A stretch of 7,191 nt of DNA, taken from assembly GCA_031257455.1 (NCBI GenBank), contig JAIROQ010000013.1, positions 1 through 7,191 of the forward strand, read 5' to 3'. This DNA comes from Prevotellaceae bacterium. GTDB taxonomy: Bacteria; Bacteroidota; Bacteroidia; Bacteroidales; UBA932. The notes below the pieces were generated by a model. The model was not told where the DNA came from. It saw only the letters and a program-made list of their open reading frames with translations, and searched no databases. This document shows positions 1-5,459 of the stretch, piece by piece. Each line of letters begins with the position of its first letter. Positions within the stretch are counted from its first letter, which is position 1. The position numbers and the translations under genes were made by a program.

Positions 1-125
1 AAAACGGAAAACTCCTGTTAGGGCAACCGGTCGGATATCCCGGAAGATAATACGAGGATACGTTCACGCCTGCAACCATAGGTATCGTATCGCACCCTTT
101 CTACATTGAAAGAATGCAGCTGCAT

Positions 126-148
126 GAAGTAATCTTTTTAATTACTTC
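126..148. repeat. Short perfect inverted repeat downstream of the FISUMP gene
   Basis: GAAGTAAT (126-133) and ATTACTTC (141-148) are perfect 8-base arms around a 7-base A/T-rich loop. The hairpin lies about 28 bases past the stop codon of the FISUMP gene as that gene is read. It could end or protect that transcript, but no T-tract follows on either strand, so it is not a classical intrinsic terminator. The pairing is seen directly; the role is a guess. Confidence 0.35.
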
Positions 149-175
149 GGTAATAACCCGGATGCTTGTAGTAAG

Positions 176-1375
176 TTACAATGGACGGTAACAGCGAACT
201 ATGTCCCAATTTTGCGACCCACCTAGAAAAGCGTGGCCGCAATCATAAGCCGTTGCTCCATCTATGTCATTTGTATATATCATTCTACTGGTTTCGTCGT
301 TACAGAACAGGAATTCCCATGCAGCGCCGGTTGTACCACCCCAATTGTTTAGCGTCTTTTTACTATTCCAACCATAAAATTCATTTATCGGACATTTACT
401 ATCTAATGGTGTGACCATGGCCAGCCAAACGCTTTCCGTTGGTGACATTAAAGGTAATAGATTAGCATAGTCAGCCCATACCGGTAAAACCCATCCCGGA
501 GGGCATATTCCTTGTTTATTCGAGCCACTGCCACTTGTGCCGCCCCATGCAGAACGTACGTCTGCATGATTGTAGTATCTGCCACACTCATCTTTATTGC
601 ACCAGTTGGGTTGTGTACCGGTTTGGGCATATTTTACATTTTGCGCCAACCACCATTTGGTGTCTGGCATTAAGATTATCCTGTAATATTCATTATCGCG
701 TGTGTCTTTTATATACGCTTCCCAATTCTTTGCGCCGCTGGCGCGTTGTTGACAAAGGTGCGTAGCATCCATAATCAAATCGCTGCCTGTGTAAGGACAA
801 TAAAGTTGGCCTATACCGGGACAACCGGTAGCATCTGTAAACGTACTTGATGAATTAACGGTTAAACTTGTTCGGGCTATTGTCTTAGTTGTTACAGGCT
901 GCGCATGGCTACTTACTATAAAATCGGTTGTTCCCTTAAAAGTGTACGTCCCTTCATCCAACGTTACATTCGGTGGATAGTCGGACGCGTAGGCGCACCA
1001 ATTAAATGGGTCATTGATATTACTTAACTGCACAGTTACCGTAGCAGAAAAATTAGTCGTTGTTCCTTCCAGAAAGAAGCCACGATTACTTTGTTCGCTC
1101 ACTGTTCCCGCTGTTTTTTGCACTGTTCCGGTAATGGTTGCCGGTTGCCAATTCCCTTTTTGCGTAGGGGAAATGACGGGTTGGAAATCTACAAATAGCC
1201 ACACTTTGTTACGGTGGCTGTCGGTTGATTGATTTGTCCAACTCATTTTAAATTGAATGCTTGGTGTCACGGTATACGTTGCGCTAGCAGGCATAATTTG
1301 TACTGTTGTTTGTGCGCTTGCTGCAACGCTTGCAAACATTGCGAAAAAGAAAAATTTTGTTCTCATAATTTTCAT
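176..1375 (-). CDS. Secreted FISUMP-domain protein with a beta-rich N-terminal domain
   Basis: A 399-residue exported protein. Residues 1-21 form a signal peptide: basic start, FFFFAMFASVA core, cleavage probably after ASA-21. Residues about 22-185 are rich in Thr, Ser and Val and look like a beta domain, including NWQPATITGTV near 76 and NWCAYASDYPPN near 125-136. Residues about 224-399 match the Fibrobacter succinogenes major paralogous (FISUMP) domain: DTRDNEYYRI, then WWLAQNVKYA (241-250), GRYYN (265-269), ICPPGWVLP (290-298) and a terminal VRCYR (393-397) like the usual VRCV/YR ending. The many cysteines, nearly all in the C-terminal half, suggest disulfides outside the cytoplasm. FISUMP proteins are often multicopy cell-surface proteins without known activity, so surface or adhesive function is only inference. 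No outer-membrane sorting tail is visible. The ATG at 1375 opens the signal peptide; an ATG three codons in would serve equally well. The gene stands alone behind a long AT-rich leader. Confidence 0.85.
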   Translation of the reverse strand: MKIMRTKFFFFAMFASVAASAQTTVQIMPASATYTVTPSIQFKMSWTNQSTDSHRNKVWLFVDFQPVISPTQKGNWQPATITGTVQKTAGTVSEQSNRGFFLEGTTTNFSATVTVQLSNINDPFNWCAYASDYPPNVTLDEGTYTFKGTTDFIVSSHAQPVTTKTIARTSLTVNSSSTFTDATGCPGIGQLYCPYTGSDLIMDATHLCQQRASGAKNWEAYIKDTRDNEYYRIILMPDTKWWLAQNVKYAQTGTQPNWCNKDECGRYYNHADVRSAWGGTSGSGSNKQGICPPGWVLPVWADYANLLPLMSPTESVWLAMVTPLDSKCPINEFYGWNSKKTLNNWGGTTGAAWEFLFCNDETSRMIYTNDIDGATAYDCGHAFLGGSQNWDIVRCYRPL

Positions 1376-1462
1376 TTTTTATTTATTATTATTTTGTAGC
1401 ATCAGGATTGCTTTACGAACAAACACAAACTAAATTTCATTGCATAAAACAACCCCTCGCTA

Positions 1463-1528
1463 CGATTTTTTATTCGCTGCCAATTTTCACGGTTCAACTT
1501 CTATTCATTGTGTTCTATATAAAAATCG
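1463..1528. repeat. Weak long-range inverted repeat in the leader
   Basis: CGATTTTTTAT (1463-1473) can pair with ATAAAAATCG (1519-1528), with one extra T bulged, around a 45-base loop. The arms are A/T-rich, so chance is a real possibility. It is listed because it sits next to the much stronger hairpin at 1548-1655 and could be a second helix of the same transcript. Confidence 0.25.
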
Positions 1529-1547
1529 AACGTGGATTTTAATTTAT

Positions 1548-1655
1548 GATTTATTGCGGTCTTGAGAAACCTGTCGTAGAAACAAACTAAAACCCACGTA
1601 TAGACGGGCCTGTTTTATTCTTCTACGACTGAAATTTCTCAAGTTTCAATAAATC
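1548..1655. repeat. 108-base three-block inverted repeat (long hairpin; possible structured RNA)
   Basis: Three perfect 9-base blocks pair in order: GATTTATTG (1548-1556) with CAATAAATC (1647-1655), CTTGAGAAA (1561-1569) with TTTCTCAAG (1635-1643), and GTCGTAGAA (1573-1581) with TTCTACGAC (1621-1629). Internal loops of 4/3 and 3/5 bases separate them. The 39-base tip can form a small helix of its own (AAAA and CCC at 1589-1595 against GGG and TTTT at 1606-1616). Together 27 pairs form in register, far beyond chance. It lies just inside the transcribed side of the minus-strand promoter at 1691-1721. It could be a regulatory leader, a small RNA, or a short palindromic mobile element; no T-tract follows, so it is not a standard terminator. 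Confidence 0.7.
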
Positions 1656-1690
1656 GAAATAAAATATAAAAAAGAACATCAATAATACTA

Positions 1691-1721
1691 CAAATATAAA
1701 ACAATATTTTTTATCTACAAA
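1691..1721 (-). promoter_or_regulatory. Bacteroidetes-type promoter reading into the FISUMP leader
   Basis: On the minus strand, TTTG (1721-1718), a 19-base spacer and TATATTTG (1698-1691) match both parts of the Bacteroidetes housekeeping promoter with correct spacing. Transcription would start near 1680-1685 and enter the long hairpin about 30 bases later. The DNA here is very A/T-rich, which raises the chance of a coincidental match. The site lies in the gap after the 271-residue secreted-protein gene, so the FISUMP gene can be transcribed independently of that operon. Confidence 0.55.
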
Positions 1722-1780
1722 TATTTTTTTAGTTAGGCGTTAAGAGAGATGCGTAAAGCGCACATTTCCAAATCTCCACA

Positions 1781-2596
1781 TCATCTAAAATCTTTCGAGG
1801 TGAGTTCTATGTTTTTTTGCAGTTTCCATTCGCCGTTGTTGAACTGCAGGCCGTCAAACTCGCCGGAGGGCACGCGGCCGGGAAGTCCGCCAAGCGATAC
1901 GGTTTCCAGACGCTGGAAGACAATCATTTTTTTGCGCGGTAAATAGGTCAGGTAAAACGGCGTTTCGGCGCTATATTCCAGCATGACGCGACTGGCTTTC
2001 CATCGTCCGTTATCGAAGAGGGGCGCACCGAATGACGGACTACCCTGTTCGTCAAAAGTAAGTATGTCCAACAATTTGCGATGCGTAACGCCGGAATGGA
2101 AATCATAGCCCAGTAAGGTATAATACACGCGGCCGCCGGTTTTATTTTGCAGCAGGTCGTAATACAGCGCGCCAAACCATTGGCCGTTGTGCAGCGTCAC
2201 TGTTTCCGGCCGTCCGGCGAGGGAATTTTTCACATCGTTCAGCACGGTGGTTTGAATGGCGTTATTCATGCGGTACTGTACGATGCCGAAGTAGCGGTGC
2301 TGCGTGGCGGTGAGGGGCAGGTTCCAGGTGAACAGGCGTACTTTCTTGTCCGGCGAGACCAAAATACCAAGGTAGGGAATGCTGTCGAACGCATTGTCAG
2401 GAATTGTTTCGCAACGGAGCGTTTCTTCAAAGGCAGCGGCAAAAGCCAACATGGCGGCGGTTTTCCGGGCGCTATCGGTTTCGGCGGCAACCTGCTGCAT
2501 CAGCATTGCAAGGCTGGCCGTGCGTTCTTCGAGCGCCTGCGCTTGCACGGCCAGGCATCCGCACAGCCACCCGGTAATAAGGTAAAGGTATTTCAT
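1781..2596 (-). CDS. Secreted protein of unknown function (271 aa)
   Basis: I do not recognise a named domain. Residues 1-21 are a signal peptide (MKYLYLITG start, cleavage after AQA-21), so the product is exported, probably to the periplasm. Residues about 25-65 are Ala-rich and helical. The rest is aromatic-rich and looks beta-structured, with KKVRLFTWNLP (84-94), YFGIVQY (102-108), YYTLLGYDFHSG (158-169), LDILTFDEQGSPSFG (176-190) and LTYLPRKKMIVFQRL (216-230). From memory, similar secreted proteins of unknown function occur in Bacteroidales. I chose the ATG at 2596; a GTG two codons upstream is open but adds only two residues before the signal peptide. It follows the aminotransferase by 15 bases and is probably co-transcribed with it. 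No terminator is evident after the stop. Export and a coding origin are firm; function is unknown. Confidence 0.85.
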   Translation of the reverse strand: MKYLYLITGWLCGCLAVQAQALEERTASLAMLMQQVAAETDSARKTAAMLAFAAAFEETLRCETIPDNAFDSIPYLGILVSPDKKVRLFTWNLPLTATQHRYFGIVQYRMNNAIQTTVLNDVKNSLAGRPETVTLHNGQWFGALYYDLLQNKTGGRVYYTLLGYDFHSGVTHRKLLDILTFDEQGSPSFGAPLFDNGRWKASRVMLEYSAETPFYLTYLPRKKMIVFQRLETVSLGGLPGRVPSGEFDGLQFNNGEWKLQKNIELTSKDFR

Positions 2597-2611
2597 AATC
2601 ACTGTAACCGG

Positions 2612-3805
2612 TTAATACTTGTCCAGCGCTTCCACCAAGACAGCGCAAATCTCGCGGATTTCCTCTTCCGTAATAATCAGCGGCGGCGCTATCCGGAAAG
2701 CCGTATTGCAAAATAAAAACCATTCCGTAATAATGCCCTCGTCCCACAGGCCGGATACAACCCGTTGCAGACGTTGCGCATTTCCCAGTTCTACCGCCAG
2801 CATCAAGCCTTCGCCACGAATTTCTTTGATGGCTTCGTGCACCAGCAAACGGCGGAAGAGGGCGGCTTTTTCCGCCACCGTTGCAGGCAGGTTTTCATCC
2901 TGCAATACGTTCAATGCCGCCGCCGCCGCCGCACACGACACCGGATGCCCGCCGAACGTGGTGATATGCCCCAATGCCGGACGGCTTTGCAATACTTCCA
3001 TTATTTCGCGGGACGCCACGAATGCGCCGAGCGGCATACCGCCCCCCATAGCTTTTGCCAAAGTCATAATGTCGGGCGTTACGCCGTAGTGCGCCGCCGC
3101 AAACCATGAGCCGGTACGCCCGAAGCCGGTTTGCACTTCATCGAAAATTAGCAGCGTGCCGGTTTGATTGCACCGCTCCCGCAGGGCTTGCAGATAGCCG
3201 GCCTGCGGCGTAATCACCCCTGCTTCGCCCTGCACCGGCTCAATTAACACCGCAGCAGTACGGCGGGTAATATGCCGTAAATCCTCGAATGAATTAAACG
3301 TCCCTTGCCGCACACCGGGCAGCAACGGGCGGAAAGCATTGCGGAATAACTCGTCCCCCATAGCGCTTAAAACGCCTTGCGTGCTGCCGTGGTACGCATT
3401 TTTGAAAGCGACTATTTCCGTTCGCCCGGTATAACGTTTGGCTAATTTCAGCGCGCCCTCATTGGCTTCGCTGCCGGAATTGACAAAATAAATACAATCA
3501 AGCGGCGGCGGAAGAATGCTTGCCAGGGCTTGTGCATACGCCGTTTGTGGCGACTGGATATATTCGCCGTACACCATCAGGTGCATGTACCGCGCCGCCT
3601 GTTCCTGCACCGCCGCCACCACCTTCGGATGACAATGTCCCACATTACTGACCGCCACGCCGGCAATTAAATCGGTGTACCGTTTACCGTTCGTATCGTA
3701 GATATAGATACCCGCTGCATGTCCGGCTTCCAAGCCCATAGGCGCAGGCGATGTTTGCGCTACATGCTGTAAAAAAAGTTGCCGCCGGCTGATAGTATTG
3801 CCCAT
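2612..3805 (-). CDS. Class-III PLP-dependent aminotransferase (acetylornithine/ornithine-type)
   Basis: A cytoplasmic fold-type I PLP enzyme of 397 residues, a normal family length. Visible motifs in order: LIAGVAVSNVGHCHP (46-60), NSGSEANEGALKLAKR (109-124) for PLP phosphate binding, AYHGST (137-142), IEPVQGEAG (188-196), FDEVQTGFGRTG (221-232) with the Asp that pairs with the PLP ring nitrogen, LAKAMGGGMPLGAF (249-262) with the Schiff-base Lys-251, and TTFGGHP (282-288). Arg-371 probably binds the substrate carboxylate. All catalytic residues are present. The family transfers an omega-amino group, often from acetylornithine, to 2-oxoglutarate, but specificity cannot be read from motifs, and in Bacteroides arginine synthesis uses a separate succinylornithine enzyme. 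I chose the ATG at 3805; the frame opens 27 codons upstream, but a promoter element at 3832-3839 lies inside that extension and the extra residues look unlike the family. A secreted-protein gene follows 15 bases downstream. Confidence 0.93.
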   Translation of the reverse strand: MGNTISRRQLFLQHVAQTSPAPMGLEAGHAAGIYIYDTNGKRYTDLIAGVAVSNVGHCHPKVVAAVQEQAARYMHLMVYGEYIQSPQTAYAQALASILPPPLDCIYFVNSGSEANEGALKLAKRYTGRTEIVAFKNAYHGSTQGVLSAMGDELFRNAFRPLLPGVRQGTFNSFEDLRHITRRTAAVLIEPVQGEAGVITPQAGYLQALRERCNQTGTLLIFDEVQTGFGRTGSWFAAAHYGVTPDIMTLAKAMGGGMPLGAFVASREIMEVLQSRPALGHITTFGGHPVSCAAAAAALNVLQDENLPATVAEKAALFRRLLVHEAIKEIRGEGLMLAVELGNAQRLQRVVSGLWDEGIITEWFLFCNTAFRIAPPLIITEEEIREICAVLVEALDKY

Positions 3806-3831
3806 TTGTCCCAATTTCTGTTTTAGTTTAA

Positions 3832-3839
3832 CAAAAATA
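3832..3839 (-). promoter_or_regulatory. Promoter -7 element for the aminotransferase operon
   Basis: The minus strand reads TATTTTTG, a full match to TAnnTTTG, 26 bases before the chosen ATG at 3805. No TTTG lies at the ideal 19-21 bases upstream; the nearest, TTTTG, is about 24 bases away, so the -33 half is weak. The position just past the rpsT terminator is what a fresh transcription unit needs, and it argues against the longer aminotransferase start. Confidence 0.5.
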
Positions 3840-3869
3840 CGCAAAATATTTTTTAGCGTCATGCAAAAT

Positions 3870-3898
3870 AAAAAACCTTCCCGCAATGTGCAGGAAGG
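3870..3898 (-). terminator. Intrinsic terminator of the rpsT transcript
   Basis: Read on the minus strand, CCTTCCTGCA (3898-3889) pairs with TGCGGGAAGG (3885-3876) over 10 base pairs with one G-U, around a 3-base loop, and runs straight into six T (3875-3870). The hairpin begins 23 bases past the rpsT stop codon. This is the clearest terminator in the window; it separates rpsT from the aminotransferase operon. Confidence 0.92.
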
Positions 3899-3921
3899 CT
3901 CTATACAAGGCGAAATCGCCG

Positions 3922-4179
3922 TTATGCTACTAATTTATTCACGTAAAGCGTTAAACTGCTCTTGAGATTGGCCGCTTTATTTTTATGAATAACATTTATC
4001 TTTGCCAACTTGTCCAGCATGGACGAGACCTTTGGGAGCAACGCTATGGCTGCCGCTTTATCGGTAGTATTGCGCAATGCTTTTATGGCATTACGGGTTG
4101 TGCGGGCATAATACTTGTTATGCACCCTGCGTTTTTCGCTTTGGCGGTAACGTTTTTCAGCAGATTTATGATTTGCCAT
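3922..4179 (-). CDS. rpsT: 30S ribosomal protein S20
   Basis: An 85-residue, strongly basic, helical protein with the typical S20 opening [10 protein letters not shown] followed by [11 protein letters not shown], then [10 protein letters not shown], and a C-terminal [13 protein letters not shown] segment. S20 binds 16S rRNA and stabilises the body of the 30S subunit early in assembly. Length and sequence are normal. It follows tRNA-Glu by 49 bases with no TAnnTTTG between them, so it is probably expressed from the tRNA promoter at 4319-4350 after the tRNA is cut out of the precursor. An intrinsic terminator follows immediately. Confidence 0.98.
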   Translation of the reverse strand: MANHKSAEKRYRQSEKRRVHNKYYARTTRNAIKALRNTTDKAAAIALLPKVSSMLDKLAKINVIHKNKAANLKSSLTLYVNKLVA

Positions 4180-4228
4180 ATTATTAAGTTTTATATTATT
4201 TTCTACTCTCTATTTGTCTGACTTTTTG

Positions 4229-4300
4229 TAGTCCGTAGGGGATTCGAACCCCTATGGCAAGAATGAAAATCTTGAATCCTAACCCTTAGATGAACGGACC
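4229..4300 (-). tRNA. tRNA-Glu (anticodon UUC)
   Basis: The 72-base minus-strand sequence folds as a cloverleaf. The acceptor GGTCCGT pairs with ACGGACT (a G-U at the first pair), followed by discriminator A. The anticodon stem is CAAGA/TCTTG around loop TTTTCAT, giving anticodon TTC. The T arm is AGGGG TTCGAAT CCCCT. CCA is not encoded and must be added enzymatically. The wobble U34 is the kind of position that receives the mnm5s2U modification finished by MnmD, whose gene lies at 5460-6161. A strong promoter precedes it and rpsT follows. Confidence 0.96.
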
Positions 4301-4318
4301 ATTTTTGTTTTTGGGCTG

Positions 4319-4350
4319 CAAAGATAGCATCTATTTTTAGATTGTGCAAA
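4319..4350 (-). promoter_or_regulatory. Strong Bacteroidetes promoter for tRNA-Glu and rpsT
   Basis: On the minus strand, TTTG (4350-4347), a spacer of exactly 20 bases and TATCTTTG (4326-4319) match the full Bacteroidetes housekeeping consensus. The -7 element ends 18 bases before the tRNA 5' end. The same TATCTTTG octamer is used for tRNA-Pro and before the flavin-reductase-like gene. Confidence 0.85.
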
Positions 4351-4363
4351 TTTTTTTGAATGG

Positions 4364-4381
4364 GGTAGATTCGGTAGATTC
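4364..4381. repeat. Tandem 9-base direct repeat beside the IS30 fossil
   Basis: GGTAGATTC occurs twice back to back (4364-4372, 4373-4381). It lies 18 bases past the stop codon of the fossil transposase as that is read, where the end of the original insertion sequence would be expected. It may be a slippage duplication within the old terminal repeat or of the target; no matching opposite end was found near 4522. Confidence 0.35.
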
Positions 4382-4399
4382 AAGTATCAACTGCATAAA

Positions 4400-4522
4400 T
4401 TATATAAAATATAGACAAAACAAATTTACGGGTTTATTCCAATGAATACATTTTCTTGGTCTCCGGTTTAATTTTTTTTGAATTTCATAAATTAATTCAT
4501 CAGTAAGTACACCTTTCGTAAA
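4400..4522 (-). pseudogene. Fossil C-terminus of an IS30-family transposase
   Basis: About 40 codons on the minus strand, from about 4522 to a TAA at 4402-4400, read FTKGVLTDELIYEI, then QKKLNRRPRKCIHW, then NKPVNLF. This fits the end of IS30-family DDE transposases, where a PKG-type segment is followed by a helix and the signature LNxRPRKxLxWxxPxxxF. The DDE catalytic core, the N-terminal helix-turn-helix and a start codon are all missing, so it cannot be active. Upstream in the same frame the sequence becomes the tRNA-Pro promoter and loses family resemblance, placing the deletion edge near 4522-4530. The fossil fits between two divergent tRNA promoters without damaging either. The call rests on motif memory over a short span, but the LN-RPRK-W-P-F series is distinctive. 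Confidence 0.75.
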
Positions 4523-4528
4523 AATGAT

Positions 4529-4560
4529 TTTGGAAAATTTATAAAACAATGTTATCTTTG
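4529..4560 (+). promoter_or_regulatory. Strong Bacteroidetes promoter for tRNA-Pro
   Basis: TTTG (4529-4532), a 20-base spacer and TATCTTTG (4553-4560) match both promoter halves. The -7 element ends 12 bases before the tRNA 5' end. It mirrors the tRNA-Glu promoter on the other strand; only the IS30 fossil lies between them. Confidence 0.87.
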
Positions 4561-4572
4561 CATCCTCAAAAT

Positions 4573-4646
4573 CGGGGTGTGGCGCAGTTGGCTAGCGCAC
4601 TTGCATGGGGTGCAAGGGGTCGTGTGTTCGAGTCACATCACCCCGA
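4573..4646 (+). tRNA. tRNA-Pro (anticodon GGG)
   Basis: The 74-base sequence folds as a cloverleaf. Acceptor CGGGGTG pairs with CACCCCG, followed by discriminator A. The D arm is GCGC/GCGC. The anticodon stem CTTGC/GCAAG encloses loop ATGGGGT, giving anticodon GGG with G37 as usual for proline tRNAs. The T arm is GTGTG TTCGAGT CACAT with one G-U. CCA is not encoded. It has its own promoter and ends at a hairpin 18 bases downstream. Confidence 0.96.
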
Positions 4647-4664
4647 CTGAACAAACAAAGCGAC

Positions 4665-4703
4665 TAAAAGCTACCGCTTACAATTAATAGGCGGTAGCTT
4701 TTA
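4665..4703 (+). terminator. Hairpin terminator after tRNA-Pro
   Basis: TAAAAGCTACCGC (4665-4677) pairs perfectly over 13 bases with GCGGTAGCTTTTA (4691-4703) around a 13-base loop. The T-run is part of the right arm (TTTTAATAT), as in bidirectional terminators. It ends the tRNA-Pro transcript and insulates the following gene, whose own promoter begins about 70 bases later. Confidence 0.85.
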
Positions 4704-4774
4704 ATATATCAGCCGGGAACTGAAAATTACTGCTTCTTTTTTATATCACATGGTATTTTTTGCTGCCAATTTGC

Positions 4775-4782
4775 TATCTTTG
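4775..4782 (+). promoter_or_regulatory. Promoter -7 element for the flavin-reductase-like gene and mnmD
   Basis: TATCTTTG matches TAnnTTTG exactly and equals the -7 octamers of both tRNA genes. No good TTTG lies 19-21 bases upstream; one 12 bases upstream is badly spaced. Transcription would start near 4789, leaving a leader of about 22 bases before the ATG at 4811. This supports that ATG over a TTG at 4760, which would lie upstream of the transcript. Confidence 0.6.
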
Positions 4783-4810
4783 CGATATAAAACTTAAAAA
4801 TTACAAACAA

Positions 4811-5437
4811 ATGAAAAAAATTATTACCCTCCTTTTTGTTGCTACACTATTAGTAACAGGTAGCCGGCAAGCCATTGCGCTGGAGCCGGAACAAACGACC
4901 GATAAACCGTTTGTAGAATTATTTGAAAACGTTGTCCCGGCAACGATGACCGACAATGTATTTAAGTTGGTCGGCACAGATTTTATGTTAATCACTTCCG
5001 GCACGGAAGCTGATTTTAATACCATGACGGCCGGCTGGGGCGGCTGGGGTATTCTTTTTAATACGCCGACTACATGGTGTATGTTGCGCGCTAACCGCTA
5101 TACGTTGGAGTATATACGCAATACGAAAACCTATACGTTTACTTTTTTTGAAGATGAATACAAAGACCAGCTATTCCATTTCGGACAGGCATCGGGACGT
5201 AATAGCGATAAAATGAAAACCCACCGGCTGACCGCTGTGACTACACCGCTTGGAAACATTGCCTACAAAGAGGCTTCGTTGATTATCGAGTGCGAACTGG
5301 TAGAATTGACGACCGTACAACCCGGCGATTTTTATACGGAAGAAGGCAAAGCGTTTGTCGCCGGCGGCTATGAAGAAGCGAAGGATTATCATAAACTTGT
5401 TTTCGGAAAAATCACGAATGTGTGGCGCAAAAAATAG
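4811..5437 (+). CDS. Exported flavin-reductase-like (FMN split-barrel) protein
   Basis: A 208-residue protein of the flavin reductase-like family, whose split-barrel fold binds FMN. Diagnostic stretches: FKLVGTDFMLITSG (51-64), FNTMTAGWGGWG (69-80) around the flavin phosphate site, MLRANRYTLEYI (91-102), YTFTFFEDEYKDQL (108-121), FGQASGRNSDKM (124-135) and a closing YHKLVFGKITNVW (193-205). Residues 1-23 are a signal peptide (MKKIITLLFVATLLV core, cleavage probably after AIA-23), without a lipobox, so the protein is probably periplasmic. Most relatives are cytoplasmic, so either cofactor is loaded before export or it is used outside; the electron donor and partner are unknown. The ATG at 4811 fits the promoter and signal peptide. 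mnmD follows after 22 bases, probably on the same transcript, without an obvious functional link. Confidence 0.88.
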   Translation: MKKIITLLFVATLLVTGSRQAIALEPEQTTDKPFVELFENVVPATMTDNVFKLVGTDFMLITSGTEADFNTMTAGWGGWGILFNTPTTWCMLRANRYTLEYIRNTKTYTFTFFEDEYKDQLFHFGQASGRNSDKMKTHRLTAVTTPLGNIAYKEASLIIECELVELTTVQPGDFYTEEGKAFVAGGYEEAKDYHKLVFGKITNVWRKK

Positions 5438-5459
5438 TTGATTACTGTCGCCTGTTTTC

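Larger units (their letters stand above)
1376..1690 (-). other. AT-rich, structured, gene-free stretch; putative 5' leader of the FISUMP gene
   Basis: No credible gene was found here on either strand. The stretch lies between a well-formed minus-strand promoter (1691-1721) and the FISUMP start codon, so a transcript from that promoter would carry a leader of about 310 bases. It holds the three-block inverted repeat at 1548-1655 and a weaker long-range pairing at 1463-1528. A nearer but imperfect promoter sequence, TTAGTTTG on the minus strand around 1427-1434, could give a short leader instead, in which case the structured part would be a separate transcript or a readthrough barrier. Leader status is inferred from the promoter position. 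Confidence 0.4.

Noticed and set aside
1548..1655. 6S RNA or intrinsic terminator for the hairpin
   Set aside because: It is about 110 bases, shorter than usual 6S RNA, without the typical large central bubble, and no T-tract follows either arm. It is left as unassigned structure.
2554..2565. Lipobox (LCGC) in the 271-residue secreted protein
   Set aside because: Cys at position -2 is unusual for a lipobox, and a standard signal peptidase I site (AQA) lies just downstream, so I call it secreted and not lipidated.
2147..2716. 189-codon plus-strand ORF
   Set aside because: It lies antisense to the secreted-protein gene and the end of the aminotransferase, both far better supported; its composition is that of a shadow frame.
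3806..3886. 27-residue N-terminal extension of the aminotransferase
   Set aside because: The promoter -7 element at 3832-3839 lies inside it, it reaches the rpsT terminator's T-tract region, and the residues do not look like the family.
4573..4703. Integration (att) site at tRNA-Pro
   Set aside because: No duplicated tRNA 3' end or integrase was found in the window; the following inverted repeat is explained as a terminator.
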